A stretch of DNA of 27,898 nt from an uncultured Prevotella sp. (GCA_937906495.1 CALCVT010000003.1:1-27898), one strand, 5' to 3'. Shown: positions 1 through 8,119, numbered from the stretch's first letter. The notes: generated from the letters alone by a model not told the origin. Numbers and translations: made by a program.

Positions 1-51
1 CTGTAAATCTGCTGGCTTACGCCTTCGGTGGTTCGAATCCATCTTTGCCCA
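1..51 (+). tRNA. tRNA-Tyr (GTA), 3' part only
   Basis: The window opens inside the anticodon arm of a class II tRNA. The loop CTGTAAA carries anticodon GTA (Tyr). A long variable arm (about 10-25) and a T arm with loop TTCGAAT follow. The 3' acceptor strand TTTGCCC ends at 50 with discriminator A at 51. No CCA is encoded, so the CCA end would be added by enzyme. The 5' half lies outside the window. Confidence 0.9.
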
Positions 52-53
52 CA

Positions 54-89
54 CAACGGCGCAGCTTTCGAAAGAAGGTTGCGCCGTTG
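54..89 (+). terminator. Hairpin after tRNA-Tyr
   Basis: A 10-bp perfect stem (54-63 with 80-89) is extended by a G-U and a C-G pair to 12 bp. The loop, 66-77, contains part of the palindrome CTTTCGAAAG. It starts 3 bases after the tRNA, but the following bases are not T-rich, so it may be a 3' processing or protection hairpin and not an intrinsic terminator. Confidence 0.5.
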
Positions 90-263
90 ATGCTTCATAC
101 CAGTCACTAACCAATAATCAGATACTGCTGCAACTCTTGCAACGCTGCACATACATGCAATCCCGCAAATACACCTTGGGTTACAACGTAAGCCCTGTAT
201 AAATACCCGGCAATTGACCTGCAAATACACAATAAACCAACCATTTGTTCGTTTCTAATTATC

Positions 264-2669
264 ATGAAACAGCTTATACACCCCTTTTTATACATATTGC
301 TCACGGGCATCCTGTTCATTTTACCCGAAGCGCTGCAAGCACAACAACGCACCCGCATATTTGGCGTTATAAAAGACGACCAGGGTGCACCCATTGAACT
401 AGCAACTGTGCGTGTAACGGGACAAAACGCCCTTACCGTATCGAACCTGAAAGGCGAATATAGCCTGTGGTGCACCTCGGCTGACACTGTACGTCTGGTA
501 TACTCCATGATAGGGTACGAAACACGCAAACGACTCTTACGCTCACCGGCCGACTCGGTTCGCCTTGATGTAATGCTCCCACTATATGCTAAAGGCACTC
601 TGGGAACAGCAGTTATTACCGGACAAGGCGTTCAAACCGGTACCGTACAACGCATTACAAAACCTGAAATGAAGTTTTCGCCTTCGGTCACCGGCAATGG
701 TATCGAAGAAATCATTGCCACCCAAGCCGGAGTATCAACACACAACGAACTTTCATCGCAATACAATGTACGCGGTGGTTCTTTTGATGAAAACTGCGTT
801 TATCTGAACGGCATTGAGGTATACCGCCCCATGCTAGTCAGATCCGGACAACAAGAAGGTCTTTCGATTATCAACTCGGATATGGTTGAAAGTATCGGTT
901 TCTCTTCGGGTGGCTTTGAAGCGCGCTATGGCGACCGCATGTCGTCGGTGCTCGACATCACCTATAAGCGTCCCGAAAACTTCGAAGCCTCAGCTCAAGC
1001 CTCCATTCTTGGAGCCGGTGCCTACGTTGGCTGGGGTAACAAAAAGGTAAGTCTTATGACCTCCGTGCGATACAAAACAACCAAATATATGCTTGGCTCC
1101 ACAGATACCGATGGCGAATACCAGCCAAACTTTCTTGACTACCAAGCCTTCTTTTCATGGCGCCCTAACCGCCGATGGTCGCTCGAGGTGCTCGGAAATA
1201 TCTCAGACAACCACTACAACTTTAAGCCCCAAGACCGCGAAACAAAATTCGGAACCATCAACGATGCCAAGAACTTCAAGGTTTATTTTGACGGACAGGA
1301 AAAAGACCATTTCCGAACCCTTTTCGGTGCAGCTACTCTGACGCGCCATTTTAACCCCGATACCTATCTGGCCCTGCAATTCTCATCGTTTGCTACCCGC
1401 GAACGCGAAACCTACGACATTCAAGGCGAATACTGGCTCAACGAGGCTACCTCGCAGGAACAACTTGGTGTTGGCACCTATATGGAGCATGCCCGTAACC
1501 GTCTGCGCGCCCGTGTAATGAACACCGGTTTACGCTTCCGCACCAAACTCACGGGCCATACTCTTCAAGCTGGTCTTAACTGGAACCTCGAAACTATTCA
1601 CGAAAATGCACGTGAGTGGGAAATGCGCGATTCGATGGGCTACTCGCTCCCTTACGACCCCGAGTTTCTCAAGGTTATTTATAGTTTGCGTTCCAAAGCC
1701 GACATCAGTTCATCGCGCATTTCAGCTTATGCACAAGACAGTTGGCGCATCAAAACCAAAGCCGGACTTTTTAACCTGACCTATGGCTTGCGCTTTAGCT
1801 ATTGGGACTGGAACAAAGAAACACTTGTTTCACCCCGTGTGTCGGTTGGTTTACTCCCTTCTTTTTCAGACCATTGGACCTTTCGCCTAGCTACTGGCTT
1901 TTACTACCAAGCACCATTCTATAAAGAACTCAAGGACACTACCCTAACAGCAGGTTTGGCTACTGTAACGCTCAACCGCAACATCAAGTCGCAGCGCTCC
2001 ATACATGCAGTGCTGGGTGCCGACTACACCTTCCGAATGGCCAACCGCCCCTTTAAGTTTACCACCGAGGTTTACTATAAAGCTCTGTCGAACCTTATTC
2101 CATATACCGTCGACAATGTACGAGTTGTTTACTATGGCCGCAACGTAGCCAAGGGCTATGCAGCCGGCATCGACTTTAAACTCTACGGCGAATTCGTTCC
2201 AGGAACAGACTCATGGCTCACATTCTCGCTAATGCGCACCAAAGAAAAAATAGATGGTGTGTGGATACCCCGTCCCACCGACCAACGCTACAATGTGTCG
2301 CTCTTCTTTACTGACTACTTTCCCGGAACTACGCGCTGGCGCATGACACTCAAGGCTGCTTTTGCTGATGGCCTACCCTTCGGGCCACCGCGTTCCGAAC
2401 GTTCCAAACAGACACTGCGAGCACCTGCCTACAAACGTGTTGATATAGGTATGAGCTACCGTTTGCTGAATAACGAAGATCGTCACCTGCGACGCGGCTT
2501 TGCCTCGGCATTCAAAAACATCTGGATCGGCATTGACTGCTTCAACCTGCTTGGCATCGAAAATGTCAACTCTTATTACTGGGTTACCGACATCACCGAC
2601 ACGCAATATGCCGTACCCAACTATCTGACAGGCCGTCAATTGAATGCTCGCATCAGCATTGAATTCTAA
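264..2669 (+). CDS. TonB-dependent receptor with carboxypeptidase-regulatory-like domain
   Basis: Outer-membrane receptor of 801 residues. A signal peptide (about 1-26, cut after LQA) is followed by a carboxypeptidase-regulatory-like beta-sandwich (about 31-110, with IFGVIKDDQGAPIELATV). A TonB plug (about 145-235) contains YNVRGGSFDENCVYLNGIEV and the RYGDRMSSVLDI stretch. The rest is a 22-strand-type barrel ending in Phe, the usual signal for BAM insertion. No SusD partner lies next to it, so it is not an obvious glycan-import SusC pair and the substrate cannot be told. It stands alone, with tRNA-Tyr upstream and a gap downstream. No consensus TAnnTTTG box was found before it. The start ATG directly precedes the signal peptide. 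Confidence 0.88.
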   Translation: MKQLIHPFLYILLTGILFILPEALQAQQRTRIFGVIKDDQGAPIELATVRVTGQNALTVSNLKGEYSLWCTSADTVRLVYSMIGYETRKRLLRSPADSVRLDVMLPLYAKGTLGTAVITGQGVQTGTVQRITKPEMKFSPSVTGNGIEEIIATQAGVSTHNELSSQYNVRGGSFDENCVYLNGIEVYRPMLVRSGQQEGLSIINSDMVESIGFSSGGFEARYGDRMSSVLDITYKRPENFEASAQASILGAGAYVGWGNKKVSLMTSVRYKTTKYMLGSTDTDGEYQPNFLDYQAFFSWRPNRRWSLEVLGNISDNHYNFKPQDRETKFGTINDAKNFKVYFDGQEKDHFRTLFGAATLTRHFNPDTYLALQFSSFATRERETYDIQGEYWLNEATSQEQLGVGTYMEHARNRLRARVMNTGLRFRTKLTGHTLQAGLNWNLETIHENAREWEMRDSMGYSLPYDPEFLKVIYSLRSKADISSSRISAYAQDSWRIKTKAGLFNLTYGLRFSYWDWNKETLVSPRVSVGLLPSFSDHWTFRLATGFYYQAPFYKELKDTTLTAGLATVTLNRNIKSQRSIHAVLGADYTFRMANRPFKFTTEVYYKALSNLIPYTVDNVRVVYYGRNVAKGYAAGIDFKLYGEFVPGTDSWLTFSLMRTKEKIDGVWIPRPTDQRYNVSLFFTDYFPGTTRWRMTLKAAFADGLPFGPPRSERSKQTLRAPAYKRVDIGMSYRLLNNEDRHLRRGFASAFKNIWIGIDCFNLLGIENVNSYYWVTDITDTQYAVPNYLTGRQLNARISIEF

Positions 2670-2730
2670 CAGGTTTAGCATCTTAGGGTGTAGGATGTAA
2701 AATTTATTATGCAAATACTCTGCATTTCGC

Positions 2731-2761
2731 TTGGTCAATCCAAAATAAGCGCTTACATTTG
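2731..2761 (+). promoter_or_regulatory. Bacteroidetes-type promoter
   Basis: TTG at 2731-2733, 20 bases, then TACATTTG at 2754-2761, followed by CAGC as at several other promoters in this window. Transcription would start near 2768. No convincing gene follows within the next 300 bases on this strand; the first structure met is the hairpin at 2819-2848. Confidence 0.6.
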
Positions 2762-2767
2762 CAGCGT

Positions 2768-2855
2768 TATCCTAAAAACAATCTTTTTACCTTAAGGACT
2801 AATACCTATTAAAAACAAAAGGCGAAACGTTGTGAAACGCTTCGCCTTATTCTTT
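2768..2855 (+). ncRNA. Candidate ~85-nt small RNA
   Basis: This is the interval between the predicted start of the 2731-2761 promoter and the T-rich end of the 2819-2848 hairpin. It contains the palindrome CCTTAAGG and is otherwise unstructured A/T-rich sequence. The hairpin pairs slightly better on the opposite strand, so termination here is less certain. Alternatively it is the leader of a doubtful GTG-started 65-codon frame beginning at 2832. Confidence 0.35.
2819..2848. terminator. Bidirectional intrinsic terminator
   Basis: An 8-bp stem AAGGCGAA/TTCGCCTT continues with CG/CG after one imperfect pair (A2827 with C2840). That pair is a mismatch on the plus strand and U-G on the minus strand. 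The minus-strand tail is very U-rich (read from 2818 down to about 2806) and the plus-strand tail ATTCTTTATTT is fairly U-rich. It can end both a rightward short transcript and a leftward one. Confidence 0.65.
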
Positions 2856-2935
2856 ATTTATACTTTTACAACCTATTGTTACGCCAATATCCTATCACCA
2901 AATAGTCAGCCCCCTTCACAATCATTAAATGCAAA

Positions 2936-3058
2936 CTATTTGGCAAACACATTCTCTATACTCACACAACACCGACACACCAGACACCATCCCCATATTA
3001 CTGATTGCACTATATTATTATGCTTATAACAAACGGTGTTAAATGATTTACACCTCAT
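2936..3058 (-). CDS. Possible 40-residue Cys-rich small protein
   Basis: A 41-codon frame from ATG at 3058 to TAG at 2936. The peptide has Cys at 3, 10, 25, 28, 30 and 31, with CLVCRCC as its densest part, and no recognised family. Support is positional only: a -7 box (3117-3124) lies about 60 bases upstream, and the strong minus-strand hairpin at 2848-2819 lies downstream, so promoter, frame and terminator form a complete unit. The frame could occur by chance, in which case the unit is a ~290-nt non-coding RNA. Confidence 0.2.
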   Translation of the reverse strand: MRCKSFNTVCYKHNNIVQSVIWGWCLVCRCCVSIENVFAK

Positions 3059-3116
3059 GTAAAAACTTTTGAACGCTTTTTACTTACTTAAAAGCAGCAT
3101 TGCGGAAAGCGTGACA

Positions 3117-3149
3117 CAAAGTTACCCTTAACTGCAGGATTGCTGCCAA
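3117..3149 (-). promoter_or_regulatory. Minus-strand promoter downstream of the phosphorylase gene
   Basis: On the minus strand, TTG (3149-3147), 22 bases, TAACTTTG (3124-3117). The -7 box is a full match and identical to the valS box; the spacer is slightly long. It lies just beyond the terminator at 3158-3187, so it starts a separate leftward transcript near 3110. Confidence 0.45.
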
Positions 3150-3157
3150 CAGAATAA

Positions 3158-3187
3158 GCCTGGCCACTGCTTCAGCAGTAGCCAGGC
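3158..3187 (-). terminator. Terminator of the uridine phosphorylase gene
   Basis: Stem of 7 bp (GCCTGGC/GCCAGGC) plus 5 bp (ACTGC/GCAGT) with a 4-base loop. The single imperfect pair, C3165 with A3180, is a mismatch on the plus strand but G-U on the minus strand, making a continuous 13-bp stem there. The minus-strand tail TTATTCTG is moderately U-rich. It lies 74 bases after the stop. Confidence 0.7.
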
Positions 3188-3260
3188 CCACTATGTTTTA
3201 ATAATCGGTCAAAGCAGCCAAGGCCATCATACGAGTCACCTCACTGACACAATCATACCT

Positions 3261-4142
3261 TTAAATACGGTTGAGTACTAATTGTATGAGCGTATCAATG
3301 CTGTTTTTGTAATTAGGATTGGCACGTCCGGCAATGCGGTTCGCAATTACCATGCAGCAAGTAAGCGCCTTATGCCCCATCAGCCTGGCAAGTCCTGCAA
3401 GTGCGCTGCTCTCCATCTCGAAGTTAGTTATACGATGTCCTTGATACTCAAAAGCCTCAATTTTACTGTTAGCCAACGGGTCGGCCAAGGGCAAACGGAG
3501 TTGGCGTCCCTGGGGACCGAAAAATCCGCCACAAGCAATTGTTACACCCCGTACCATGTCGGTTTCGGCTATTCGGTCGAGCAGATGCTCGTTGGCATGG
3601 GCCACATAAGGATGAGCTATACATTGCGAGCCTTTCCAGCCCATATGAGCCATAAAGGCTTTTTCGAAATCAAGGTCGCACACCTCGTCGCGGCCAGCAT
3701 AAAAGTTAAGCAAGCCGTCAAAACCAATGCTCAATGCGCTGGCTATAAAAGTGCCCTCGGGCGTAAAGGGTTGCAATCCGCCACAAGTACCAATGCGCAC
3801 CAGTTCAAGACTTCGTAACTCGCTGCGCACGCAACGTGTTTCGAAGTTAATGTTAGCCAGGGCATCAATTTCGTTTACCACAATGTCTATGTTATCACAA
3901 CCAATACCGGTTGATACCACTGTTATTCGCTTGCCGCAATAGGTTCCGGTCATGGTGCGAAACTCCCGGCTGCTAATGTCGCATTCAATGTGGTCGAAGT
4001 GCGCAGCTACAACGGGAACCCGCCCGGGATCGCCAACTAATATAACCTTGTCGGCCAGCTGTTCAGGTTTAACATGCAAATGGAAGATACTACCATCGGG
4101 GTTGATAATCAGTTCCGACGGAGCGATAGGAGTCTGTGTCAT
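3261..4142 (-). CDS. udp: Uridine phosphorylase-like nucleoside phosphorylase
   Basis: 293 residues of the PNP/UDP phosphorylase family, which split nucleosides with phosphate to a free base and ribose-1-phosphate (cytosolic pyrimidine salvage). Visible motifs: VGDPGR at 36-41 (phosphate site), STGIGC at 77-82, RIGTCGG at 116-122, and FEMESSA at 241-247 (ribose site). A Gln-Gly-Arg at 211-213 sits where uridine phosphorylases place the Gln and Arg that read uracil, favouring uridine over purine substrates. The frame extends 17 codons upstream, but the ATG at 4142 begins a normal N-terminus, and the extension is hydrophobic and unlike the family. It lies 123 bases after the 4266-5525 gene on the same strand and ends at its own hairpin. 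Confidence 0.85.
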   Translation of the reverse strand: MTQTPIAPSELIINPDGSIFHLHVKPEQLADKVILVGDPGRVPVVAAHFDHIECDISSREFRTMTGTYCGKRITVVSTGIGCDNIDIVVNEIDALANINFETRCVRSELRSLELVRIGTCGGLQPFTPEGTFIASALSIGFDGLLNFYAGRDEVCDLDFEKAFMAHMGWKGSQCIAHPYVAHANEHLLDRIAETDMVRGVTIACGGFFGPQGRQLRLPLADPLANSKIEAFEYQGHRITNFEMESSALAGLARLMGHKALTCCMVIANRIAGRANPNYKNSIDTLIQLVLNRI

Positions 4143-4265
4143 GATAGATAAAGGTATATAATTAAAGAAAAACGGGGAAGATAAAGCACACACCTGCCTT
4201 ACGTCTCTACATTGGTACCTGTGCGCTTTGTCCTCCCTGTATGATTTTATAGCAAACTGCCTGCA

Positions 4266-5525
4266 CTACTTGTTTTCGTATATGCGCATTTGCTTGGTCA
4301 ATGTGTTATACTGCTCATTCAAGAGCAATAAGTTTTGATTCAGCTGCTTGAGTATGCCCTTCTCTTTGGGCGTAAGTTGCTGGGTGGCCCGCTTCAGCAT
4401 CAGTTCATCCTGTCTTTCGCTGAGTTCTTCAATTTTGTATTTAACTTCGTCAGACTGACTGGCCAAGTCTCTTGCCTGTTGGCTTTTAAACTGGCTGAGG
4501 TTGGTGTAGACAGTACGATTGTTAATTACATAGCGGTGCTTACGTTCGTTAGCTGCTGCACGCTGTTCACTTACTTTACGCAAGCGTTGACGGGCATCTT
4601 TAACAAGTTGCTCGTCGTACTGCGTGTCGGCAATACACTGCAATTTGGCCAAAGCCACGACTTGATCACGCGTTTCGTTGTTCACTTCATAAATTTCTCG
4701 GCTCTCGTTAGGTACGAACACATACACGCAAGCCGAATCGGGCTGTTGGTAGCGATCCGAAACGAGCCATCCCAGCTTAACCGTTTCGTCTATAACCAAC
4801 ATATAGTCGTTCGCTGGCGAATTAAAGGGCATACCTAAGTTTTCGGCCTTAAGGTATTGCTTAGTTTCGGGATTATAGCGCGTTACAAACAGGTCGTATC
4901 CTCCCAGGCTTCCTTCGCCTTGCGCTGCATAATAAAGCGTAACCCCATCAGGCATAACGAAGGGAAAATCCTGGTCGGCAGCCTCGTTAGCCAATCCGGG
5001 GGGAATAGCAGCAGTTCCCCACCCCTTGCCCGAACGGTAAGCTGCATGGATATTCTTTACGCCCCCTTTTTCGGTTGCTGCCGAAAAGAAAATACGGTCG
5101 CGCAAGTCGTTTATACAAGCCATTGAACCAAGTTCAGCAGGCTGTTGGCGGAATTTTCCGGATTGCGTGGCTGCTGGCAGCAAACTTCCGGCATCTGCTG
5201 AGAGTTTGAGTGCAGCAAGCACATCTTTGCGTGCCACCTTGAAGCTGTCTATAAAAGCCACTCGCTCCGTACCGCGCAGCATATCGGCACCTAATATGGC
5301 CCTTTGCATGTCGGCCTCGAGTCGTTCGGTACTTTTTCCTTCCTTTTGGGCTTTTTTTATTTCTTTCTGCACCAGGCTTTCGGCCTCGTCAAAACGATAA
5401 TTCTGAATCAATTGTTCAACACTTTGTGTCTGATCTGCCCGGGGCGTCTTCTTTTTTCTCTGCGCTTCCATAGGCATGGCTGCTGCAAGCGCCAAGAGGC
5501 ACGTCAATAGCGTTTTACCTTTCAT
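4266..5525 (-). CDS. Exported PD40-like protein with C-terminal coiled coil
   Basis: 419 residues. A signal peptide (1-21, AMPMEAQ) is followed by a basic segment and a helical TPR-like stretch (about 34-80, VEQLIQNYRFDEAESLVQKE). A middle region resembles WD40-like PD40 repeats (FPFVMPDGVTLYYAAQGEGS and GGYDLFVTRYNPETKQY, about 185-225). The last 90 residues are rich in Gln, Glu, Leu and Lys and probably form a coiled coil (SQSDEVKYKIEELSERQDEL). Such proteins in Bacteroidetes resemble the periplasmic front half of OmpA-linked PD40 proteins, but there is no OmpA domain here. The role is unknown; periplasmic or surface location is inferred. It may share a transcript with the phosphorylase downstream. 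Confidence 0.75.
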   Translation of the reverse strand: MKGKTLLTCLLALAAAMPMEAQRKKKTPRADQTQSVEQLIQNYRFDEAESLVQKEIKKAQKEGKSTERLEADMQRAILGADMLRGTERVAFIDSFKVARKDVLAALKLSADAGSLLPAATQSGKFRQQPAELGSMACINDLRDRIFFSAATEKGGVKNIHAAYRSGKGWGTAAIPPGLANEAADQDFPFVMPDGVTLYYAAQGEGSLGGYDLFVTRYNPETKQYLKAENLGMPFNSPANDYMLVIDETVKLGWLVSDRYQQPDSACVYVFVPNESREIYEVNNETRDQVVALAKLQCIADTQYDEQLVKDARQRLRKVSEQRAAANERKHRYVINNRTVYTNLSQFKSQQARDLASQSDEVKYKIEELSERQDELMLKRATQQLTPKEKGILKQLNQNLLLLNEQYNTLTKQMRIYENK

Positions 5526-5556
5526 GTTTGATGTCTAACTTGTTGCTTTAGTGGTT

Positions 5557-5564
5557 CAAAAGTA
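5557..5564 (-). promoter_or_regulatory. -7 box of the PD40-like gene
   Basis: Minus-strand TACTTTTG, a full TAnnTTTG match, 31 bases before the ATG at 5525. A TTTG lies further upstream (5591-5588), but its 23-base spacing is long. Confidence 0.5.
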
Positions 5565-5607
5565 CTATTTTCTTTTCTAAGTCTAAGCAAAAATGCTATC
5601 TTTTATG

Positions 5608-5615
5608 TATTTTTG
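5608..5615 (+). promoter_or_regulatory. -7 box of the LysM/PBP-fold operon
   Basis: TATTTTTG followed by CAGCAT, a full TAnnTTTG match. No TTTG is found at the usual distance upstream. The start would be near 5622, leaving a leader of about 136 nt before the GTG start at 5758. Confidence 0.5.
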
Positions 5616-5689
5616 CAGCATACCTCTCCCTTTCAGCCTATTGCTAAGGGTGTATTGAAAATACGAAGGCACTTTTTCATTTACAGACT

Positions 5690-5761
5690 ATGCCTTTTCC
5701 TGTGCGGCATACCTGTACATCACCTGCCTTAATTAGCAACCACCAAAAACCGAAATTGTGA
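5690..5761 (+). CDS. 23-residue leader frame overlapping the next start codon
   Basis: ATG at 5690 opens 23 codons whose TGA stop (5759-5761) overlaps the GTG start (5758-5760) of the LysM gene as GTGA. The peptide (begins MPFPVRHTC, ends KPKL) resembles no family. The overlap is the arrangement seen in translational coupling, where ribosomes ending one frame restart at the next. This would help the rare GTG start. Whether the peptide is made is unknown. Confidence 0.3.
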   Translation: MPFPVRHTCTSPALISNHQKPKL

Positions 5762-7290
5762 AGAATACCACACTTTACAGAGCCATTGTATGCTGTATGT
5801 GTATGCTGTTTATGCAATCCGTGCAAGCCTCTGCGCAAAACCAACATGCAACACCAGCCTACTGGTACACAGTAAAAGCTGGCGATACCTTTATGTCGAT
5901 TGCTCGTGCTTACCATATCTCGCTTAGCGAACTAAAGAGCCTCAACCCCGACATTCAGCCCGAATACATCCAGCCAGCACAACGAATTAAAGTGCCTGCC
6001 GCTCAACAACCCCAGGAACAGGGTAACTACATCTCATACATTGTTAAGCGCAAAGATACCATGTACAGCCTGGCCAAGGCATATGGCATTACCATCGACG
6101 AACTGGTTGCAGCCAACCCGCAATTGCAGGAGGCTGACAGTAAACTTAAAAAGGGCACCATTTTGCGTATTCCCGTCAAACAGCCTACCAGTCATGCTGC
6201 ACCCCTTGCACAATTGCAAGACATCAAGGTTGCCGTTGTACTTCCCATTGTTGGCAACGGACTTGAATACGAACGCAGCATCGAATTTTACCGCGGCCTG
6301 CTATTAGGAGTTGAAGACTTGAAGAATGCCAACATCAATGTAGAGATTTCGACATTCAACGAGCCCGCCCCCGATGCCGACATCACGCCACTCATCCAAA
6401 CAATCATGGCCGGAAAGCCCCATGTTGTGGTGGGCCCTGTCTACCCCACACACTTCGATGCAGTTACAGCCATAGCATCGGCCGATACCAAAGTAGCAGT
6501 TCCCTTCTCGTCGAAGGTACCTCAAGTAAACAACCGCCCCAACGTATTTGTACTCAATACCCCCTCTAAATACGAGGCATCACTGGCTACCGACCTTTTT
6601 ATCTCCAGTTTTAATAAGCAGTCTACCATCGTACTGCTACAAAGTTTGGATGGCAACAAAAAGGCCTTTAGTGTAGAGTTGCAGCGCCGATTGCTTGCAG
6701 CCAACTTTAAATTGATTTCGTTACCGACTTCTTACAGTGCAGTTCAAATTAAGCAGTCGCTCAAAGAGGCCGATGGACCATATGTACTTATCCCCGATGA
6801 CTCATCTGAAGCTACGCTGCAGCAAATGCTCGACAAGGTAACTCAACTGAACCGCCTGCTTCCAAAGGCTTTAATTTCGCTGGTAGGCTACGATGCTTGG
6901 ATTCCGTTTAGCGAGGGCAACTACAAGCAGGCTATGCATGCCTGCAACACCTATCTGCTTGCCTCTAACTATTATTATCCACACACGCAGGCTGCACAAG
7001 CATTTCAGCAAGCTTACTCCCAATGGTTCAAAATGCCAATGGTTTCCTGCTCACCCCGTATGGCTCCACTTGGCTATGACTTTAGTCATGCCTTTTTAGG
7101 CGGATTGGCCTGCTATGGCACTCAATACAACACCCAGTCGCCTCTCCCCAACACGGTAGCAGCCATGCCTAAACTCCAAACCGACCTGCGCTTTGCATCT
7201 GTGGGTTCCAACGGTGGCTACCTGAATCGCAGTATGTGGCTTGTGCACTTTAAACCCGACCTCTCAATCATTAAACTATCAGCCCAATAG
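5758..7290 (+). CDS. LysM x2 protein with type 1 periplasmic-binding fold
   Basis: 510 residues. A signal peptide (about 1-26, cut after ASA) is followed by two LysM domains, 36-79 (YTVKAGDTFMSIARAYHIS) and 93-139 (YIVKRKDTMYSLAKAYGIT), which bind glycan chains of peptidoglycan. From about 155 to the end there is a type 1 periplasmic binding fold as in amino-acid ABC receptors (VAVVLPIVGNGLEYERSIEF, then VVVGPVYP). No transporter genes are nearby, so the second half is probably not a transport receptor; LpoA, which activates a peptidoglycan synthase, has a related fold. GTG is the only usable start: an in-frame stop lies at 5734 and no ATG intervenes. It is first in a run with the barrel and hexosaminidase genes. 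Confidence 0.82.
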   Translation: MKNTTLYRAIVCCMCMLFMQSVQASAQNQHATPAYWYTVKAGDTFMSIARAYHISLSELKSLNPDIQPEYIQPAQRIKVPAAQQPQEQGNYISYIVKRKDTMYSLAKAYGITIDELVAANPQLQEADSKLKKGTILRIPVKQPTSHAAPLAQLQDIKVAVVLPIVGNGLEYERSIEFYRGLLLGVEDLKNANINVEISTFNEPAPDADITPLIQTIMAGKPHVVVGPVYPTHFDAVTAIASADTKVAVPFSSKVPQVNNRPNVFVLNTPSKYEASLATDLFISSFNKQSTIVLLQSLDGNKKAFSVELQRRLLAANFKLISLPTSYSAVQIKQSLKEADGPYVLIPDDSSEATLQQMLDKVTQLNRLLPKALISLVGYDAWIPFSEGNYKQAMHACNTYLLASNYYYPHTQAAQAFQQAYSQWFKMPMVSCSPRMAPLGYDFSHAFLGGLACYGTQYNTQSPLPNTVAAMPKLQTDLRFASVGSNGGYLNRSMWLVHFKPDLSIIKLSAQ

Positions 7291-7340
7291 ATAACCGGTC
7301 TTAAATATTCAGCAGTTTTTGGCCAACATCAGCTCATACA

Positions 7341-7383
7341 GCCGGCAGCTCCGCCAACGCTTAGGTTAATGGCAGCTGTCGGC
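7341..7383 (+). other. Stem-loop in the spacer before the PorT-like gene
   Basis: GCCGGCAGCT (7341-7350) pairs with AGCTGTCGGC (7374-7383), with one G-U on the plus strand. After a CC bulge GCC/GGC continues, then AAC/GTT. It ends 17 bases before the ATG at 7400 and has no T tract, so it is more likely an mRNA stabilising, processing or translation element than a terminator. Confidence 0.5.
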
Positions 7384-7399
7384 ATTCATTTACGCAACA

Positions 7400-8119
7400 A
7401 TGAAACATACACTTCAAATCCTGCTCTGCTTGCTGCTTCTGGCAGGCAGTTTCGAGGCACAAGCACAAATCGGAGAGCGGCGCAACTCCATCGCCCTTGG
7501 TGTATCGGGCGGTATTGCCCTCAACACCATAGGTTTTAACCCCACCATCAAGCAATCCATGCATATCGGCGAAACCCTTGGTATTGTGGCACGCTTCACA
7601 AGCGAAAAGTACTTTAAAACCTACTGTGCACTCCAACTTGAGGTTAACTATACCCGTCTGGGCTGGCGCGAAAACGTACTCAATGCCCAGTCAGAACCAT
7701 TGCCCGACACTTATCGCCGCGACATTCACTACCTACAATTCCCCTTATTGGCACGCTTGGGCTGGGGGCGCGAGTATAAAGGTTTTATGGGTTACTTTTT
7801 GGCCGGACCACAAGTGGGCTACTGCCTGGGCGAAAAGTCTCAACAAAGTAATTTTACGCTCGATGCCGAAGGTAACCCCGACCGCCCCAACGGAATGTTC
7901 GAACAATACCACATGAATGTAGAAAAGAAGTTTGAGTATGGCATTACCGCCGGTTTGGGAGTTGAACTCAGCACTATAGCTGGCCGCATTCTACTTGAAG
8001 GACGCTACTACTACGGCCTCTCAGACATCTTCAAGAACTCAAAGAAAGACGTCTTTGGACGATCCAATAACAACACCATCGTAGCCAAAATTACCTACCT
8101 CTTCGACTTGAAGAAATAA
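7400..8119 (+). CDS. PorT-family outer-membrane beta-barrel protein
   Basis: 239 residues. A signal peptide (about 1-22, ending FEAQAQ) is followed by alternating aromatic and polar strands typical of small 8- to 10-strand barrels: SIALGVSGGIALNTIGFNP, YCALQLEVNYTRLGW, HYLQFPLLARLGWG, YFLAGPQVGYCLG, FEYGITAGLGVELS, and a closing strand IVAKITYLFDLKK. The HYLQFPLLARLGW strand is characteristic of the PorT/Outer-membrane-beta-barrel-2 family. Members lack enzymatic motifs and their roles are mostly unknown; PorT itself is needed for type IX secretion, but this cannot be inferred here. It sits between the LysM protein and the GH20 gene, 21 bases before the latter, so the two are surely co-transcribed. 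Confidence 0.82.
   Translation: MKHTLQILLCLLLLAGSFEAQAQIGERRNSIALGVSGGIALNTIGFNPTIKQSMHIGETLGIVARFTSEKYFKTYCALQLEVNYTRLGWRENVLNAQSEPLPDTYRRDIHYLQFPLLARLGWGREYKGFMGYFLAGPQVGYCLGEKSQQSNFTLDAEGNPDRPNGMFEQYHMNVEKKFEYGITAGLGVELSTIAGRILLEGRYYYGLSDIFKNSKKDVFGRSNNNTIVAKITYLFDLKK

Noticed and set aside
264..2669. A SusC-type glycan-uptake locus around the TonB receptor.
   Set aside because: No SusD-like gene or glycan enzyme lies next to it, and the protein is shorter than typical SusC proteins.
2832..3029. A 65-codon plus-strand frame with a signal-peptide-like N-terminus and a His-rich tail, downstream of the 2731-2761 promoter.
   Set aside because: Its GTG start lies inside the bidirectional terminator hairpin, it has no family resemblance, and the competing minus-strand unit covers the same bases.
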